A stretch of 64,000 bases of DNA from JAAYZX01 sp040770645 (lineage in GTDB: Bacteria > Actinomycetota > Thermoleophilia > RBG-16-64-13): assembly GCA_040770645.1 (NCBI GenBank), contig JAXGIS010000008.1, forward strand, positions 31,413 through 95,412. Reading direction: 5' to 3'. The notes under the pieces were generated by a model. It was not told the origin of the DNA and ran no database searches. It worked only from the letters and a program-made list of their open reading frames with translations. Below, piece after piece: positions 54,702 through 63,835 of the stretch. A program made the position numbers and the translations under genes. Position 1 is the first letter of the stretch. Each line of letters starts with the position of its first letter.

Positions 54702-55991
54702 GTGTGTGTTATGAAACATCGCTCGGTACTCATGGTGTGTCTTGCCCTGGTCACAATCGCCGTGGCGATTGCAGGTTGCGGCTCCACCGCCACCACCAGC
54801 GCCCCAGCTACATCAGCAACTACCGCCCCGGACACCACCGCCACCAGCGCGGGAGCAACCACCGACACCACCGAGGCCGAAGGGCTCGTTTTCGGGATGC
54901 TCCTGGTGGGCCCGTACAATGATCGCGGCTACAGCCAGGCCCACTACGACGCAGGCCTCTACGTCGAAGAGAAGATCCCTGGAAGCAAGCTGGTGTATAT
55001 CGACAAGGTGAACCCGGCCGACCGCCCCGGCACCACGCCCGCCCAACTGGCCGAGGAGCTCCTCAAACAGGGCGCCGGGCTCATCATCTTCAACTCCGAT
55101 GACATGAAGGACGGGGCTCTGGAGTTTGCTCAGGACCATCCTGAAATCCCTGTCATCCACGCCTCCGGCGATGCCTCTTGGAAAGAGGGCAGGGACTTCA
55201 AAGACCTCCCCAACATGGTCAACCTCATGGGCGAGATGGAGTACGGCAAGATGATGGCCGGTGTCGCGGCGGCACTCACCACCCAGACCGGCAAGATCGG
55301 CTACCTGGGACCGCTGATCAACGACGAGACACGCCGCTTGGCGGCCTCGGCTTACCTGGGCGCCAGATATGCCTGGTCCACTATGTTGGGCAAGGATCCC
55401 CAGCAGTTGCAGTTCAAGGTGAACTGGATCGGGTTCTGGTTCAACATCCCCGGGGTCACAGCTGACCCCACGCAGGTGGCCGATGACTTCTTCAACCAAG
55501 GCTACGATGTGGTGATCTCCGGGATCGATACCACTGAGGCGCTCGTGGAGGCCGACAAGATGGCGGGCCAAGGCAAAGCCGTCTGGGCCATCCCCTATGA
55601 CTACATCGGCGCAATTGATGAGGCTCCCAAAGTGGCGCTGGGCGTCCCCTACTTCAACTGGGGCCCCGCGTACGTTGAGCAGGTGCAGGCCGTCCTGGAT
55701 GGCAAATTCCATCAGGATTTCCAGTGGCTGGGCCCGGACTGGACCGACATCAATAACCCCGACACCAGCGCCGTGGGCTTCAAGAACGGCGCCGCGCTCA
55801 GCCCGGAGGCAGCCGCCAAGCTCCACGAGTTCATAGTGGCTCTGGCCGGAGGGCTCAATCTATGGGTGGGACCGATGAACCTGCAGGACGGCACTCCGTA
55901 CCTGAAGGACGCCGAAAAAGCCACCGACCAGCAGATATGGTATCTGCCGCAGCTTCTCGAGGGCATGGAAGGGCAGAGCGTGCCCAGCTAA
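54702..55991 (+). CDS. BMP-family substrate-binding lipoprotein (nucleoside-type importer)
   Basis: 429 residues: a signal peptide with lipobox AIAGC, a Thr/Ala-rich linker of about 35 residues, then a BMP/PnrA-like domain: VFGMLLVGPYNDRGYSQAHY, GAGLIIFNSDDMKDGALEFA, HPEIPVIHASGDASWK, GEMEYGKMMAGVAAALTTQT. BMP proteins bind nucleosides or related solutes. GTG at 54702 is 11 bp after AGGAGG; an in-frame ATG at 54711 is the alternative. It is followed by a strong hairpin and then the ATPase and two permease genes. Confidence 0.93.
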   Translation: MCVMKHRSVLMVCLALVTIAVAIAGCGSTATTSAPATSATTAPDTTATSAGATTDTTEAEGLVFGMLLVGPYNDRGYSQAHYDAGLYVEEKIPGSKLVYIDKVNPADRPGTTPAQLAEELLKQGAGLIIFNSDDMKDGALEFAQDHPEIPVIHASGDASWKEGRDFKDLPNMVNLMGEMEYGKMMAGVAAALTTQTGKIGYLGPLINDETRRLAASAYLGARYAWSTMLGKDPQQLQFKVNWIGFWFNIPGVTADPTQVADDFFNQGYDVVISGIDTTEALVEADKMAGQGKAVWAIPYDYIGAIDEAPKVALGVPYFNWGPAYVEQVQAVLDGKFHQDFQWLGPDWTDINNPDTSAVGFKNGAALSPEAAAKLHEFIVALAGGLNLWVGPMNLQDGTPYLKDAEKATDQQIWYLPQLLEGMEGQSVPS

Positions 55992-56013
55992 TGTACGTGT
56001 CGCCCGCATGTGC

Positions 56014-56038
56014 GGGGGAGGCCATTCCGGCCTCCCCC
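56014..56038 (+). terminator. Hairpin between BMP lipoprotein gene and its ATPase
   Basis: GGGGGAGGCC (56014-56023), loop ATTCC, GGCCTCCCCC (56029-56038), followed by TCTTCCC. It begins 22 bp after the BMP stop. Likely partial terminator controlling downstream expression. Confidence 0.7.
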
Positions 56039-56088
56039 TCTTCCCTTCACCACTCCCAACCGGTGACACAGCCTCAACGCGGCGCACC

Positions 56089-57570
56089 ATGGACGTCGAG
56101 TTAAGGGACATCCACAAGCGCTTCGGTCTCGTCCGCGCCAACGACGGTATCAGCCTCCATGTGCCTGCGGGCACCATCCAGGGCATCCTGGGGGAGAATG
56201 GTGCCGGCAAGAGCACTTTGATGAAGATTCTGTCCGGCTACCAGCCCGCCGACAGGGGTCGCATCATGCTCAACGGCCGCCATGTGCACGTGCGCTCACC
56301 GGCCGACGCTATCCGTGCAGGCGTGGGCATGCTGCATCAGGATCCCATGGACTTTCCTCCCTTGACCGTGTTGGAGGACTCGCTGATCGGCGTAACCAGT
56401 ACTGGGCCCCGCTTCACGCTGCGGCGCAGGGAGGCGCTTGCCACCCTCGGGAGCCTGGCGGAGAAATTCGGGTTCTCCCTCGATCCCCATCGCGAGATCC
56501 GGTCCCTCACGGTGGGAGAGCGGCAGCAACTGGAACTGCTGCGACTGCTGGGACAAGGAGCGGGAGTCCTCATCCTCGACGAACCCACCACCGGCATCAG
56601 TGCGCCGCAGCGGGAGATGCTGTTCGCCACCCTACGCCGACTGGCCGACGAGGGCAAGACCATCCTGTTTGTATCACACAAGCTGGATGAGGTATCCCGA
56701 CTGTGCGACCGGGTGGCCGTCTTGCGTCAAGGCAGGTTGGTAGGGGAGGCTACCGCTCCTTTCGCCAGCCGGAGGCTGGTGGCCATGATGTTCGGCAAAG
56801 AAGTGGCGGTCGCGGCCCCGGCGGCGATACTGCCGGGGCCTCCGGTCCTCACCATCGAGGATCTCACCCTCGACGATGGTCGCTTGGAGATGACACACCT
56901 CAACCTGGAGTTGAGGGCGGGCGAGGTTCTAGGGTTGGCAGGAATGGAGGGCAGTGGCCAGCGGTTGCTCCTGCAGGCGTGTGCCGGCTTGGTGCGCCCC
57001 GCCCACGGATCCCTACGGATCGGCCGAACCGATCTGACGGGTAAACCCTACCGCTTGTTTCACGAACTAGGCGTGGCCTACGTGCCGGCTGCGCGTCTGG
57101 AGGAGGGCTTGGTCCCCGGCCTCTCCTTCACAGAGCACATCATTCTGGCCGGAGCCAAAAAGGCCGGATTCATTGACTGGAGCCAGGGCGAAAAGGAAGC
57201 GGCCGCCCGCATCGTGGAGTTCAACATTCGCGGGCAGCCGTCTTCGCGCGTGGAATCACTCTCGGGTGGAAACCAGCAGCGTGCGCTGCTGGCCCTGGTT
57301 CGCAGCCCACTGTCACTTCTGCTCCTGGAGCATCCCACGCGCGGCCTCGATGTGGAGTCCACTATCTACCTCTGGGGCAAGATGCAGGAGCGGCTGTCGC
57401 AAGGCACGGGCATCGTCTTCATATCCGCGGAGCTGGAAGAGCTCCTGACCTATAGCGATCGGATCGCGGTGTTTTTCGCGGGGCGCATGATGGGTCCGTT
57501 CCCGGCGTCGGGTCTCAACGTGGAGCAGTTGGGCCAACTCATCGGTGGCAAAGGTGTGGAGCGTGTCTAA
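56089..57570 (+). CDS. BMP-type importer ATPase with two nucleotide-binding domains
   Basis: About 493 residues from MDVELRDIHKRFGLVRANDG. Domain 1 has GILGENGAGKSTLMKILSGY, the H/Q-loop MLHQDPMDFPPLTVLEDSLI, LTVGERQQLELLRLLGQGAG and VLILDEPTTGIS. Domain 2 has the degraded P-loop LAGMEGSGQRLLLQACAGLV, LSGGNQQRALLALVRSP and LLLEHPTRGLDVESTIYLWG. This tandem layout (NupO/RbsA-like) energises BMP-family importers. The frame opens at 56008 but resemblance begins at 56089. Its end overlaps the permease GTG at 57563. Confidence 0.92.
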   Translation: MDVELRDIHKRFGLVRANDGISLHVPAGTIQGILGENGAGKSTLMKILSGYQPADRGRIMLNGRHVHVRSPADAIRAGVGMLHQDPMDFPPLTVLEDSLIGVTSTGPRFTLRRREALATLGSLAEKFGFSLDPHREIRSLTVGERQQLELLRLLGQGAGVLILDEPTTGISAPQREMLFATLRRLADEGKTILFVSHKLDEVSRLCDRVAVLRQGRLVGEATAPFASRRLVAMMFGKEVAVAAPAAILPGPPVLTIEDLTLDDGRLEMTHLNLELRAGEVLGLAGMEGSGQRLLLQACAGLVRPAHGSLRIGRTDLTGKPYRLFHELGVAYVPAARLEEGLVPGLSFTEHIILAGAKKAGFIDWSQGEKEAAARIVEFNIRGQPSSRVESLSGGNQQRALLALVRSPLSLLLLEHPTRGLDVESTIYLWGKMQERLSQGTGIVFISAELEELLTYSDRIAVFFAGRMMGPFPASGLNVEQLGQLIGGKGVERV

Positions 57571-58713
57571 ACGGTGGATCAGCGTGCTGTTCCAGGTGGG
57601 GGCCCTGCTGGTGGCTCTGATGGTAACCACATTGGTCCTACTGGTGGCCGGTGCTCCTCCGTTTGCAGCATATTGGGAGATCTTGAAGTGAGCAGCCGGC
57701 TCGCTGCAGTCCGTCTCCGACGTACTGGTGGCTTGGGTGCCCCTGCTGCTCGCCACGTTCGGCCTGCTGGCAACCTCCGCCGCCGGCTTGTGGAACATCG
57801 GCGTGGAAGGGCAGATCACACTGGGAGCGATCTTCGCTACCTGGATTCTTCGTGCGGCCCTGAATACCGCGTGTCCGCCGTGGCTGGCTGTGGCGCTCTG
57901 CCTGCTGGGCGCAATGGCCGGCGGCGCCCTGTGGGCCGTGCTGGCGGGTGCGCTCAAGACCTTTGGGGGTGTGAACGAGATCTTCGGCGGTTTGGGACTC
58001 AACTTCGTGGCCACCGCATTGACACTGTCGTTGATCTTCGGCCCATGGAAACGCCCGGGAGTCGGCTCCATGAGCGGCACCGAGCCCTTTCCTCCTCAGT
58101 ACTGGCTCCCCACCCTGCCGGGGGCGCGGCTCAGCCTGTGGTCGGTGGGGCTGGGTGTAGCCGCCGCGGTGATCATAGGCATCCTACTCAGCCGCACCTA
58201 CGCGGGGCTCAAACTCAAAGCGGTGGGCAAAAACCTCAAGGCCGCATTCCTCTTGGGCATCCCCACCTGGCGCTACATGCTCTTGGCCTTCTGCGTGTGC
58301 GGACTGCTCGCGGGCCTGGCCGGCGGCCTGCAGGTGACAGGCGTATACCACAGGCTCATTCCGTCCATCTCCAGTGGTTATGGATTCCTGGGGCTACTGG
58401 TGGCCATGCTGGTACGCTACCGCGCGTTGTGGGCGGCACCGGTGGCCCTATTTTTTGCCGCACTCAACATCGGTAGCATCCAACTCCCCATCACCCTCAA
58501 ACTCGACTCATCCCTGGCCGGAGTCCTGCAGGGCGTTTTGGTCCTCGCCGTGATCCTCGGAGAGGAGCCCGCCAGAGACTCCTCACACGCCTGGACCGCG
58601 GCGCGGCGGCTACCGCCGCCGGCGCCGAAGCCGCCACCACTGCCACCGCTGCTGAACCCGGCTCGGACCCCGCACTCCCGTCGGTGGAAGCTCCACCAGA
58701 GAGAGGAGCGTAG
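57563..58713 (+). pseudogene. BMP-type importer permease 1 (NupP-like), stop codon and frameshift
   Basis: Begins GTG at 57563 inside the ATPase gene end; N-terminus SKRWISVLFQVGALLVALMV. An in-frame TGA at 57689-57691 stands where the family has Gly (EILK-stop-AAGSLQSV), one base change from GGA. The rest is intact: NIGVEGQITLGAIFATWIL, GGVNEIFGGLGLNFVATALT, GGLQVTGVYHRLIPSISSGY. Near 58572 one base appears to be missing; corrected, the protein ends in an Ala/Thr-rich tail at TAG 58713. Uncorrected, the frame runs on into the next permease, giving an apparent 662-residue fusion. Confidence 0.82.
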
Positions 58714-58717
58714 CACT

Positions 58718-59716
58718 GTGGATCTGAACTCGGTGGCGGTAGGCCTGGCCGGCGTCTTGGCGGCGTCGGGCCCCGTGGTGTTCGCAGCCATCGGAGAGAC
58801 CATCACAGAACGCGCCGGCGTCATCAACCTCTCCGTCAACGGCACCATACTCCTGTCGGCCATGGGCGGGTTTGCCGTGGCCGTCACCACCGGCAGTCTA
58901 CTGCTCGGCTTCGTTGCCGGCGGAGTCATCGGTGGATTGGTGGCCCTCCTAGTGGCGTTCAGCAGCATCACCCTGCGCCAGAGTCAGGTGGCAGTAGGCT
59001 TTGTGCTGACCCTGGTGTGCCGAGACCTCGCCTATTTCCTCGGCAATCCCTTCATGGGTGCCGCCGGCCCACGGCTTTCCACCCTGACCATCCCCGGGTT
59101 GAGCCGTATTCCCGTGATCGGTACCATCCTCTTCAACCAAGATCTGATGACTTACGCCAGCTTCATCCTTATCGGCTGCAGCTGGTTCTTTATCTTCCGC
59201 ACGCGGCCGGGCCTGGCCCTGCGGTCTGTCGGGGAGCGCCCGGCGGCAGCTCATTCCCGAGGCATCGCCGTCAACCGCCTGCGCTACCTCTACACCGTCT
59301 TGGGCGGCGTGTTGGTGGGTTTGGCCGGCCCTATGTTCTCGCTGAGTGTGAAGGCCGGCTGGAAGGGCACCATCTCCGGCCTGGACGGCATCGGCTGGAT
59401 CGCGCTCGCCATCACCATCTTTGGCGCCTGGAACCCCCTTCAGGCGGCCTTCGGCGCCTATCTCTTCGGACTACTGCAGTGGCTGGGCGTGGTGCTGCAG
59501 TCCCAGTTGCCGGGCGTGCCCTCGCAAGTGCTCCAGGTGGCACCCTTCCCGCTCATGATCCTGACCCTCCTGCTGGTCAACATCGGCAACGCCGAGTGGG
59601 TGGAACGGATGCTGGCGGTGTTGCCCGAACGACTACGACACGCCGTGTCCCGCGTGCTACGCGCCCTGCGCGTTTCCCCGCCGGGTTCATTGGGCGTCCC
59701 TTTCGAACGGGACTAA
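58718..59716 (+). CDS. BMP-type importer permease 2 (NupQ-like)
   Basis: 332 residues, about eight membrane helices: VFAAIGETITERAGVINLSV (family motif), TLRQSQVAVGFVLTLVCRDL, and RTRPGLALRSVGERPAAAHS (coupling loop; usually GExPxAA), with DGIGWIALAITIFGAWNPLQ near the C-terminus. GAGAGGAG nine bases upstream supports the GTG at 58718, although the frame is open upstream because of an indel in the preceding permease. It is the last gene of the importer operon. Confidence 0.88.
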   Translation: MDLNSVAVGLAGVLAASGPVVFAAIGETITERAGVINLSVNGTILLSAMGGFAVAVTTGSLLLGFVAGGVIGGLVALLVAFSSITLRQSQVAVGFVLTLVCRDLAYFLGNPFMGAAGPRLSTLTIPGLSRIPVIGTILFNQDLMTYASFILIGCSWFFIFRTRPGLALRSVGERPAAAHSRGIAVNRLRYLYTVLGGVLVGLAGPMFSLSVKAGWKGTISGLDGIGWIALAITIFGAWNPLQAAFGAYLFGLLQWLGVVLQSQLPGVPSQVLQVAPFPLMILTLLLVNIGNAEWVERMLAVLPERLRHAVSRVLRALRVSPPGSLGVPFERD

Positions 59717-59750
59717 ACAGAGCGACTCTATTCCGACCCTATTTCGCCTA

Positions 59751-60908
59751 GTGTCCTGAGTTGCAAGTACAGGTAAAAACGTCTTCATGGCGAACTTCGC
59801 CTCCAAATGCGAGGATGGAGGAGCCATGGGACGACTCAACAGACCGACACCGGACGTTTCGTGCTCCCGGACAGGCGGAAACCCTCGAACTGGGCCGCCT
59901 GGCCAGGCATTGAGCTCTCGCCGAAGGTCTGCACGTATCGTGCTTCTGGCCGCCGGCGAGCACATAAACGGGGAGATTGCGACCCGGCTGGGCATGGCCC
60001 GGGTCACGGTGGGTAGGTGGCGTCGGCGTTTTGCCGAGAGGCACCCTGGACGGGCTCATTGATGAGCCCCGACCGGAGCCGCACAGCATCACGGCGGGGA
60101 CATGGAACGGGTGATCGTGAAGACCTGGAAGAATCCCCCAGGATGCCACCCACCTGGTCCCACGCTCCGCTGGCTGACAGTGGAACTTAATTCCAAGCCG
60201 CGTCATGCCACCATCTGGCAGGCCTTCGGCCTCAAACCTCCTGGAATCGAGAGCTTCAAGCTCTCCCCGACCCACCCCAGTTCATCGACAAGGTGAGAGA
60301 CATCGTGGGCCTCTACCTCAACCCGCCCGACGCGGCCCTCGTGCTCTGCGTGGACGAGAAGTCCCAGATCCGGGCTCTGGATCGCCGCGCTCCCATCCTG
60401 CCCCTTCTTCCCGGCGTCCCGGCCGCCAGACCCACGACTACCGCCGCTTCCGGGGTAACCAATCTCTATACCACGCTCTCAACCCTGGCTTCCGGGCAAG
60501 TGATTGCCAACCTGACCCCACGTCACCGGACCCAGGAGTTCATCGAAGTTCCTTCGCCTCATCGACCAGGAGGTACCGAAAAGCTGGAGGTGCACGTGGT
60601 GGTGGACAACTCCTCCACCCATAAGACCCCGGCTGTCAAGCGCTGGCTTTTGGCCCATCCCCGCTTCGTCTTTCACTTCCTCCCACCTGCAGCTCCTGGA
60701 TGAACCTGGTCGAGCGCTGGTTCGGCGAGCTCACCGCAGTGGGATCAGGCGAGGCACCCACCGTTCGGTCAAGGAGCTCATCACATCCATCCGCACCTGG
60801 ATCGCCTCCTGGAACGAGCATCCCCGGCCTTATGTCTGGCACAAGACCGCCGATCGAATCCTGGACGGGTTGGCTAGTTATTGTCAACGGATTAACAACT
60901 CAGGACAC
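59751..60908 (+). mobile_element. IS630-family insertion sequence
   Basis: 1158 bp bounded by 13-bp perfect terminal inverted repeats (GTGTCCTGAGTTG at 59751-59763 and its complement at 60896-60908) and by TA on both sides (59749-59750 and 60909-60910), the hallmark TA duplication of IS630/mariner-like elements. It holds one broken transposase gene. Confidence 0.88.
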
Positions 60909-60911
60909 TAG
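59826..60911 (+). pseudogene. IS630-family transposase, frame-disrupted
   Basis: Pieces of a DDE transposase occur in order: HTH region IATRLGMARVTVGRWRRRFA (near 59970-60040), then DKVRDIVGLYLNPPDAALVL and CVDEKSQIRALDR (first catalytic Asp, near 60350), LEVHVVVDNSSTHKTPAVKR (second Asp), and NLVERWFGEL (Glu) with the end QRINNSGH at TAG 60911. Several frame breaks, for example near 60040, 60560 and 60690, prevent a full-length product. Confidence 0.88.
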
Positions 60912-60913
60912 CA

Positions 60914-62303
60914 GGCTGCTGAAAAACTCTCTCTGCACCTTCCGATCGCCCCTTCCCACTATCTTCCTCTGCCTCTATTTGGTAGTGTTTATCCTGCAAA
61001 AGGGCATAAATGGAGGGCTGGGATGCAGGGAAGAGGCAAGGCAACCGTCATTCATGTTCACCTCAGGCCCTCTGGAAGAGCGCATCCCCGAAGATCATCC
61101 TCTGGGGGCCATCCGGAAGATGACCGACGAAGCCCTTTCCGGTCTTTCTTCTCTATTCGATCAGATGTATGCTCAAGCCGGTCGCCCCTCCATCCCACCC
61201 GAGTACCTCCTACGTGCTCTTCTTGTCCAAGTGCTCTACGTCATCCCCTCGGAGCGGCGCTTCTGCGAACACCTAGAGTTCAACCGGCTCTTCCGCTGGT
61301 TCGTGGGTCTCGATCTTGCCGACCCGGTTTGGCATCCCCCCACCTTCACCGGTAACCGGGAACGCCTGCTTGCAGGCGAGGTGGCTGAGGCCTTCTTCTT
61401 TGCGGGGAAAAAGCAGGCCGAAGCCGGCAGGTTCCTTTCCTAAGAGCACTTCAGCCTGGACGGCACTTTGCTGAAGGCAGCCGCCTCCCTCAAGAGCTTC
61501 CGCCCCAAAGAAGAGGCAGCACGCGAAGATGAGGGCCCGGGGATGGACCGGCATGGTGGAGACGGGGTGTCCGCCTCCCAGAAGGCCGGTCGAGATCGCA
61601 ATCCCGGCATCGACTTCCGCGGGGAGCGCCGCCGCAACGCGACCCATGCCTCGAGAACCGACCCGGAGGCACTGCTTGCCAAGCACTCCCCCGGAGAAGC
61701 AGCCCGGCTTGCCTATGGCGGTCATCTCCTCACCGAGAACCGCAACGGGCTTATCGTCCAAGCCGATCTCTCGGCGGCCACCGGCACCGCCGAACGGGAG
61801 GTGGGCGCCCAACTGGTCAGGAGAGAACGCAAAGAGAGGAAGGGCTGGCTCACGGTGGCCGCCGACAAGAACTACAACACCAAGGACTTCGTGCGGGAAC
61901 TGCGCAGCATGAACGTCACCCCGCACGTGGCCCAGAAAGACAGGCACTCGGCCATCGATGGGCGCACCACCACCTGGGAGGGCTACTCCATGAGCCAGAA
62001 GAAGCGCAAGCTGGTGGAGGAGGCCTTCGGCTGGATGAAGACCGTGGGACAACTTCACAAGCTGAGGCACCGGGGTCGAGCCAAGGCCCGATGGGTCTTT
62101 CAGTTCACGGCCGCCGCTTACAATCTGGTGCGAATGCGATCGCTTCTTGCTGAACGTGTGACCGGATAAGGCAAGAGCGGTCGGGAATCACCCCGTTTTC
62201 GAAGGACGTCACCGTCTCATTTCCCTGCGAACTGTCCCAACCGCGGGTTCCATGGCCACAGCCACATCAACCAGGCCGGTTTCAACGGGCTATTTCAGCA
62301 GCC
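60914..62303 (+). mobile_element. IS5-like insertion sequence
   Basis: About 1390 bp with terminal repeats GGCTGCTGAAA at 60914 and its complement ending at 62303, a common end for this IS group. It starts three bases after the IS630 copy's TA. It carries one transposase gene with a stop. Confidence 0.75.
61023..62169 (+). pseudogene. IS5-family transposase, interrupted by a stop codon
   Basis: EERIPEDHPLGAIRKMTDEA, IPSERRFCEHLEFNRLFRWF and DPVWHPPTFTGNRERLL form the N-terminal half. The frame meets TAA at 61441-61443, directly before EHFSLDGTLLKAAASLKSFR (first catalytic Asp). The second half continues in frame: HLLTENRNGLIVQADLS, KGWLTVAADKNYNTKDFVRE (second Asp) and RKLVEEAFGWMKTVG (Glu). 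The N-terminus (ATG near 61023) may also need a one-base shift. Apart from the stop it is complete. Confidence 0.88.
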
Positions 62304-62332
62304 GTTAAGACATGGTCATATGAGACCAGGAG

Positions 62333-63503
62333 GTGGCAGACATGCAGGAGCAGATACCCGAGAACGTCCAACGTTGGACGGCAAAGAGAAGAGCGGCCTT
62401 GGTCCTAAGCATCGTAAAGGTGAGACCTCGGTCCAAGAGGCGGCCCGAGCCCACGGCCTCACCGTGGCTGAGGTCGAGGATTGAAGGAACGGTACCTCGC
62501 CGCAGCCGAGAACGCCCTTCGCAGTCGCCCCAAGGACGAAGAGGCCTTGAAAGACGAGCAGATCAAGAAACTCAAACAGAAGGTGGGCGAGCTGGTCCTT
62601 GACATCGATATCCTCAAGGAGGCCTACAAAGCCGCCCCGGCCGGGAGACGTCCGACGAGTGAAGGACGTCATGCCCCAGGTTTCCATCCGTCGCATCTGC
62701 CGGGTGCTGGACGTGCCTCGATCGGCCATCACACGCATCGAGGCACCCGAGGCTCGGACGGCCCGCCGGCCGCTCGATGCCTTCCTGGTGGAGCGCATCC
62801 GGGAGCTCATCAAGAAGCATCCCACCTACGGATATCGCCGTCTCTGGGCCCTCCTTCGCTTCCGGGACGGACTCCTTGGGAACAAGAAGGCCGTCTACCG
62901 CATCTTGAGGGCCAACAAGTGGTTGTCATGAAGAACGCCGGTCGACACCACGCCCGAGAGTGAAGGGTCGCATCTCCATCGCCTCCCGCTCCAACGAGCG
63001 TTGGGCCATCGATGTCACCTACATCCACTGCGGGGAAGACGGCTGGGGGCATCTGGCCGCCATCATCGACTGTCATGACCGGGAGATCGTAGGGTATGAG
63101 TTCAGCCTTCGCGGTCGGGCTAAAGAGGCGGAACGGGCTATGGAGGACGCCTGTCTCAGCCGCTTCGGGACCTCTGCGCCCGCAAGGCCAGGTCCCTGTG
63201 GTTAGAAGCGACAACGGTCTCGTCTTCCAAAGCCGCCGCTTCCGGCAAGCTCTTCGAGACTACCGCCTCTCCCAGGAATTCATCACCCCCTACACGCCGG
63301 AACAGAACGGCGTCATCGAGCGCTTCTTCCGCAGCTTGAAGGAAGAATGCGTCTGGCCAGCACAACTTCCGGAGCTTCACCGAGGCCAGACAGGCCATCA
63401 ATCGCTGGATCGAACACTACAACGAAGAGCGCCCCCATCAGAGCCTGGCTACCTGAGTCCACGAGAATACCGTGAGCGTCAACAAGTGCAATTGGTGGCT
63501 TGA
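62333..63503 (+). pseudogene. IS3-family (IS2-group) transposase OrfA/OrfB, frame-disrupted
   Basis: OrfA-like: ENVQRWTAKRRAALVLSIVK then, after a frame break near 62417, EDEEALKDEQIKKLKQKVGE-type text (KDEEALKDEQIKKLKQKVGE) and VLDIDILKEAYKA. OrfB-like: MPQVSIRRICRVLDVPRSAI, KKHPTYGYRRLWALLRFRDG, ERWAIDVTYIHCGEDGWGHL (first Asp), VRSDNGLVFQSRRFRQALRD (second Asp), NGVIERFFRSLKEECVW (Glu), NEERPHQSLAYLSPREY-like end. Breaks occur near 62417, 62480, 62640, 62935, 63170 and 63355. The natural programmed OrfA/OrfB shift cannot explain them all. The element ends were not identified. Confidence 0.83.
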
Positions 63504-63525
63504 TTTGGGGGGAGCACTACAACCG

Positions 63526-63835
63526 CTCTGTTCGCAACAGCGAGCGCTCAGCCCAAGTCGCCTGCGTTACCTCGGTGGGTCGCGGTGATTCGTACGATGA
63601 CGCCCCTGACGAATCTGTGATTCGCCCCTACAACACCGAACTCCGGAGAAAGCGAAGGCTTTGGAAAAACCTAGACGATGTGGAATACGCCACCGTGGAA
63701 AGGGTTGACTAGTTCAATCATCGCCGACTCTTCGAGACCATCGGCCACATCCCCCCGGTGGAACTGGAAGACTCGTACTATCATGAAGCAGCTCCGTATC
63801 ACGAGGCGGGATCAAAACAAACGAGTCCCCGTTGA
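63526..63835 (+). pseudogene. C-terminal remnant of another IS3-family transposase
   Basis: GRGDSYDDAPDESVIRPYNT and RKRRLWKNLDDVEYATVERV match the last part of an IS3-group OrfB (second Asp and Glu region). After a TAG at 63710-63712 the same frame continues FNHRRLFETIGHIPPVELED and ends at TGA 63833-63835. The 5' part is missing, cut by the IS2-group element. Confidence 0.8.

Noticed and set aside
54813..55826. Long antisense open frame opposite the BMP lipoprotein gene
   Set aside because: Same reason: a shadow of a well-supported plus-strand gene.
57689..57691. UGA read as glycine (alternative genetic code) in permease 1
   Set aside because: TGA clearly ends many other genes here (for example the ATGA overlaps at 196, 16369 and 35654), and the glycolytic genes contain no in-frame TGA. 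A single base change or error explains it.
57728..59716. A real 662-residue double permease
   Set aside because: The linker region reads as a natural tail ending in TAG in the neighbouring frame, followed by a ribosome site and GTG, so the join is most likely an indel artefact.
62417..62660. Programmed frameshift of an IS3 element as cause of the broken transposase
   Set aside because: One programmed shift is expected between OrfA and OrfB, but six or so breaks occur, including several within OrfB.
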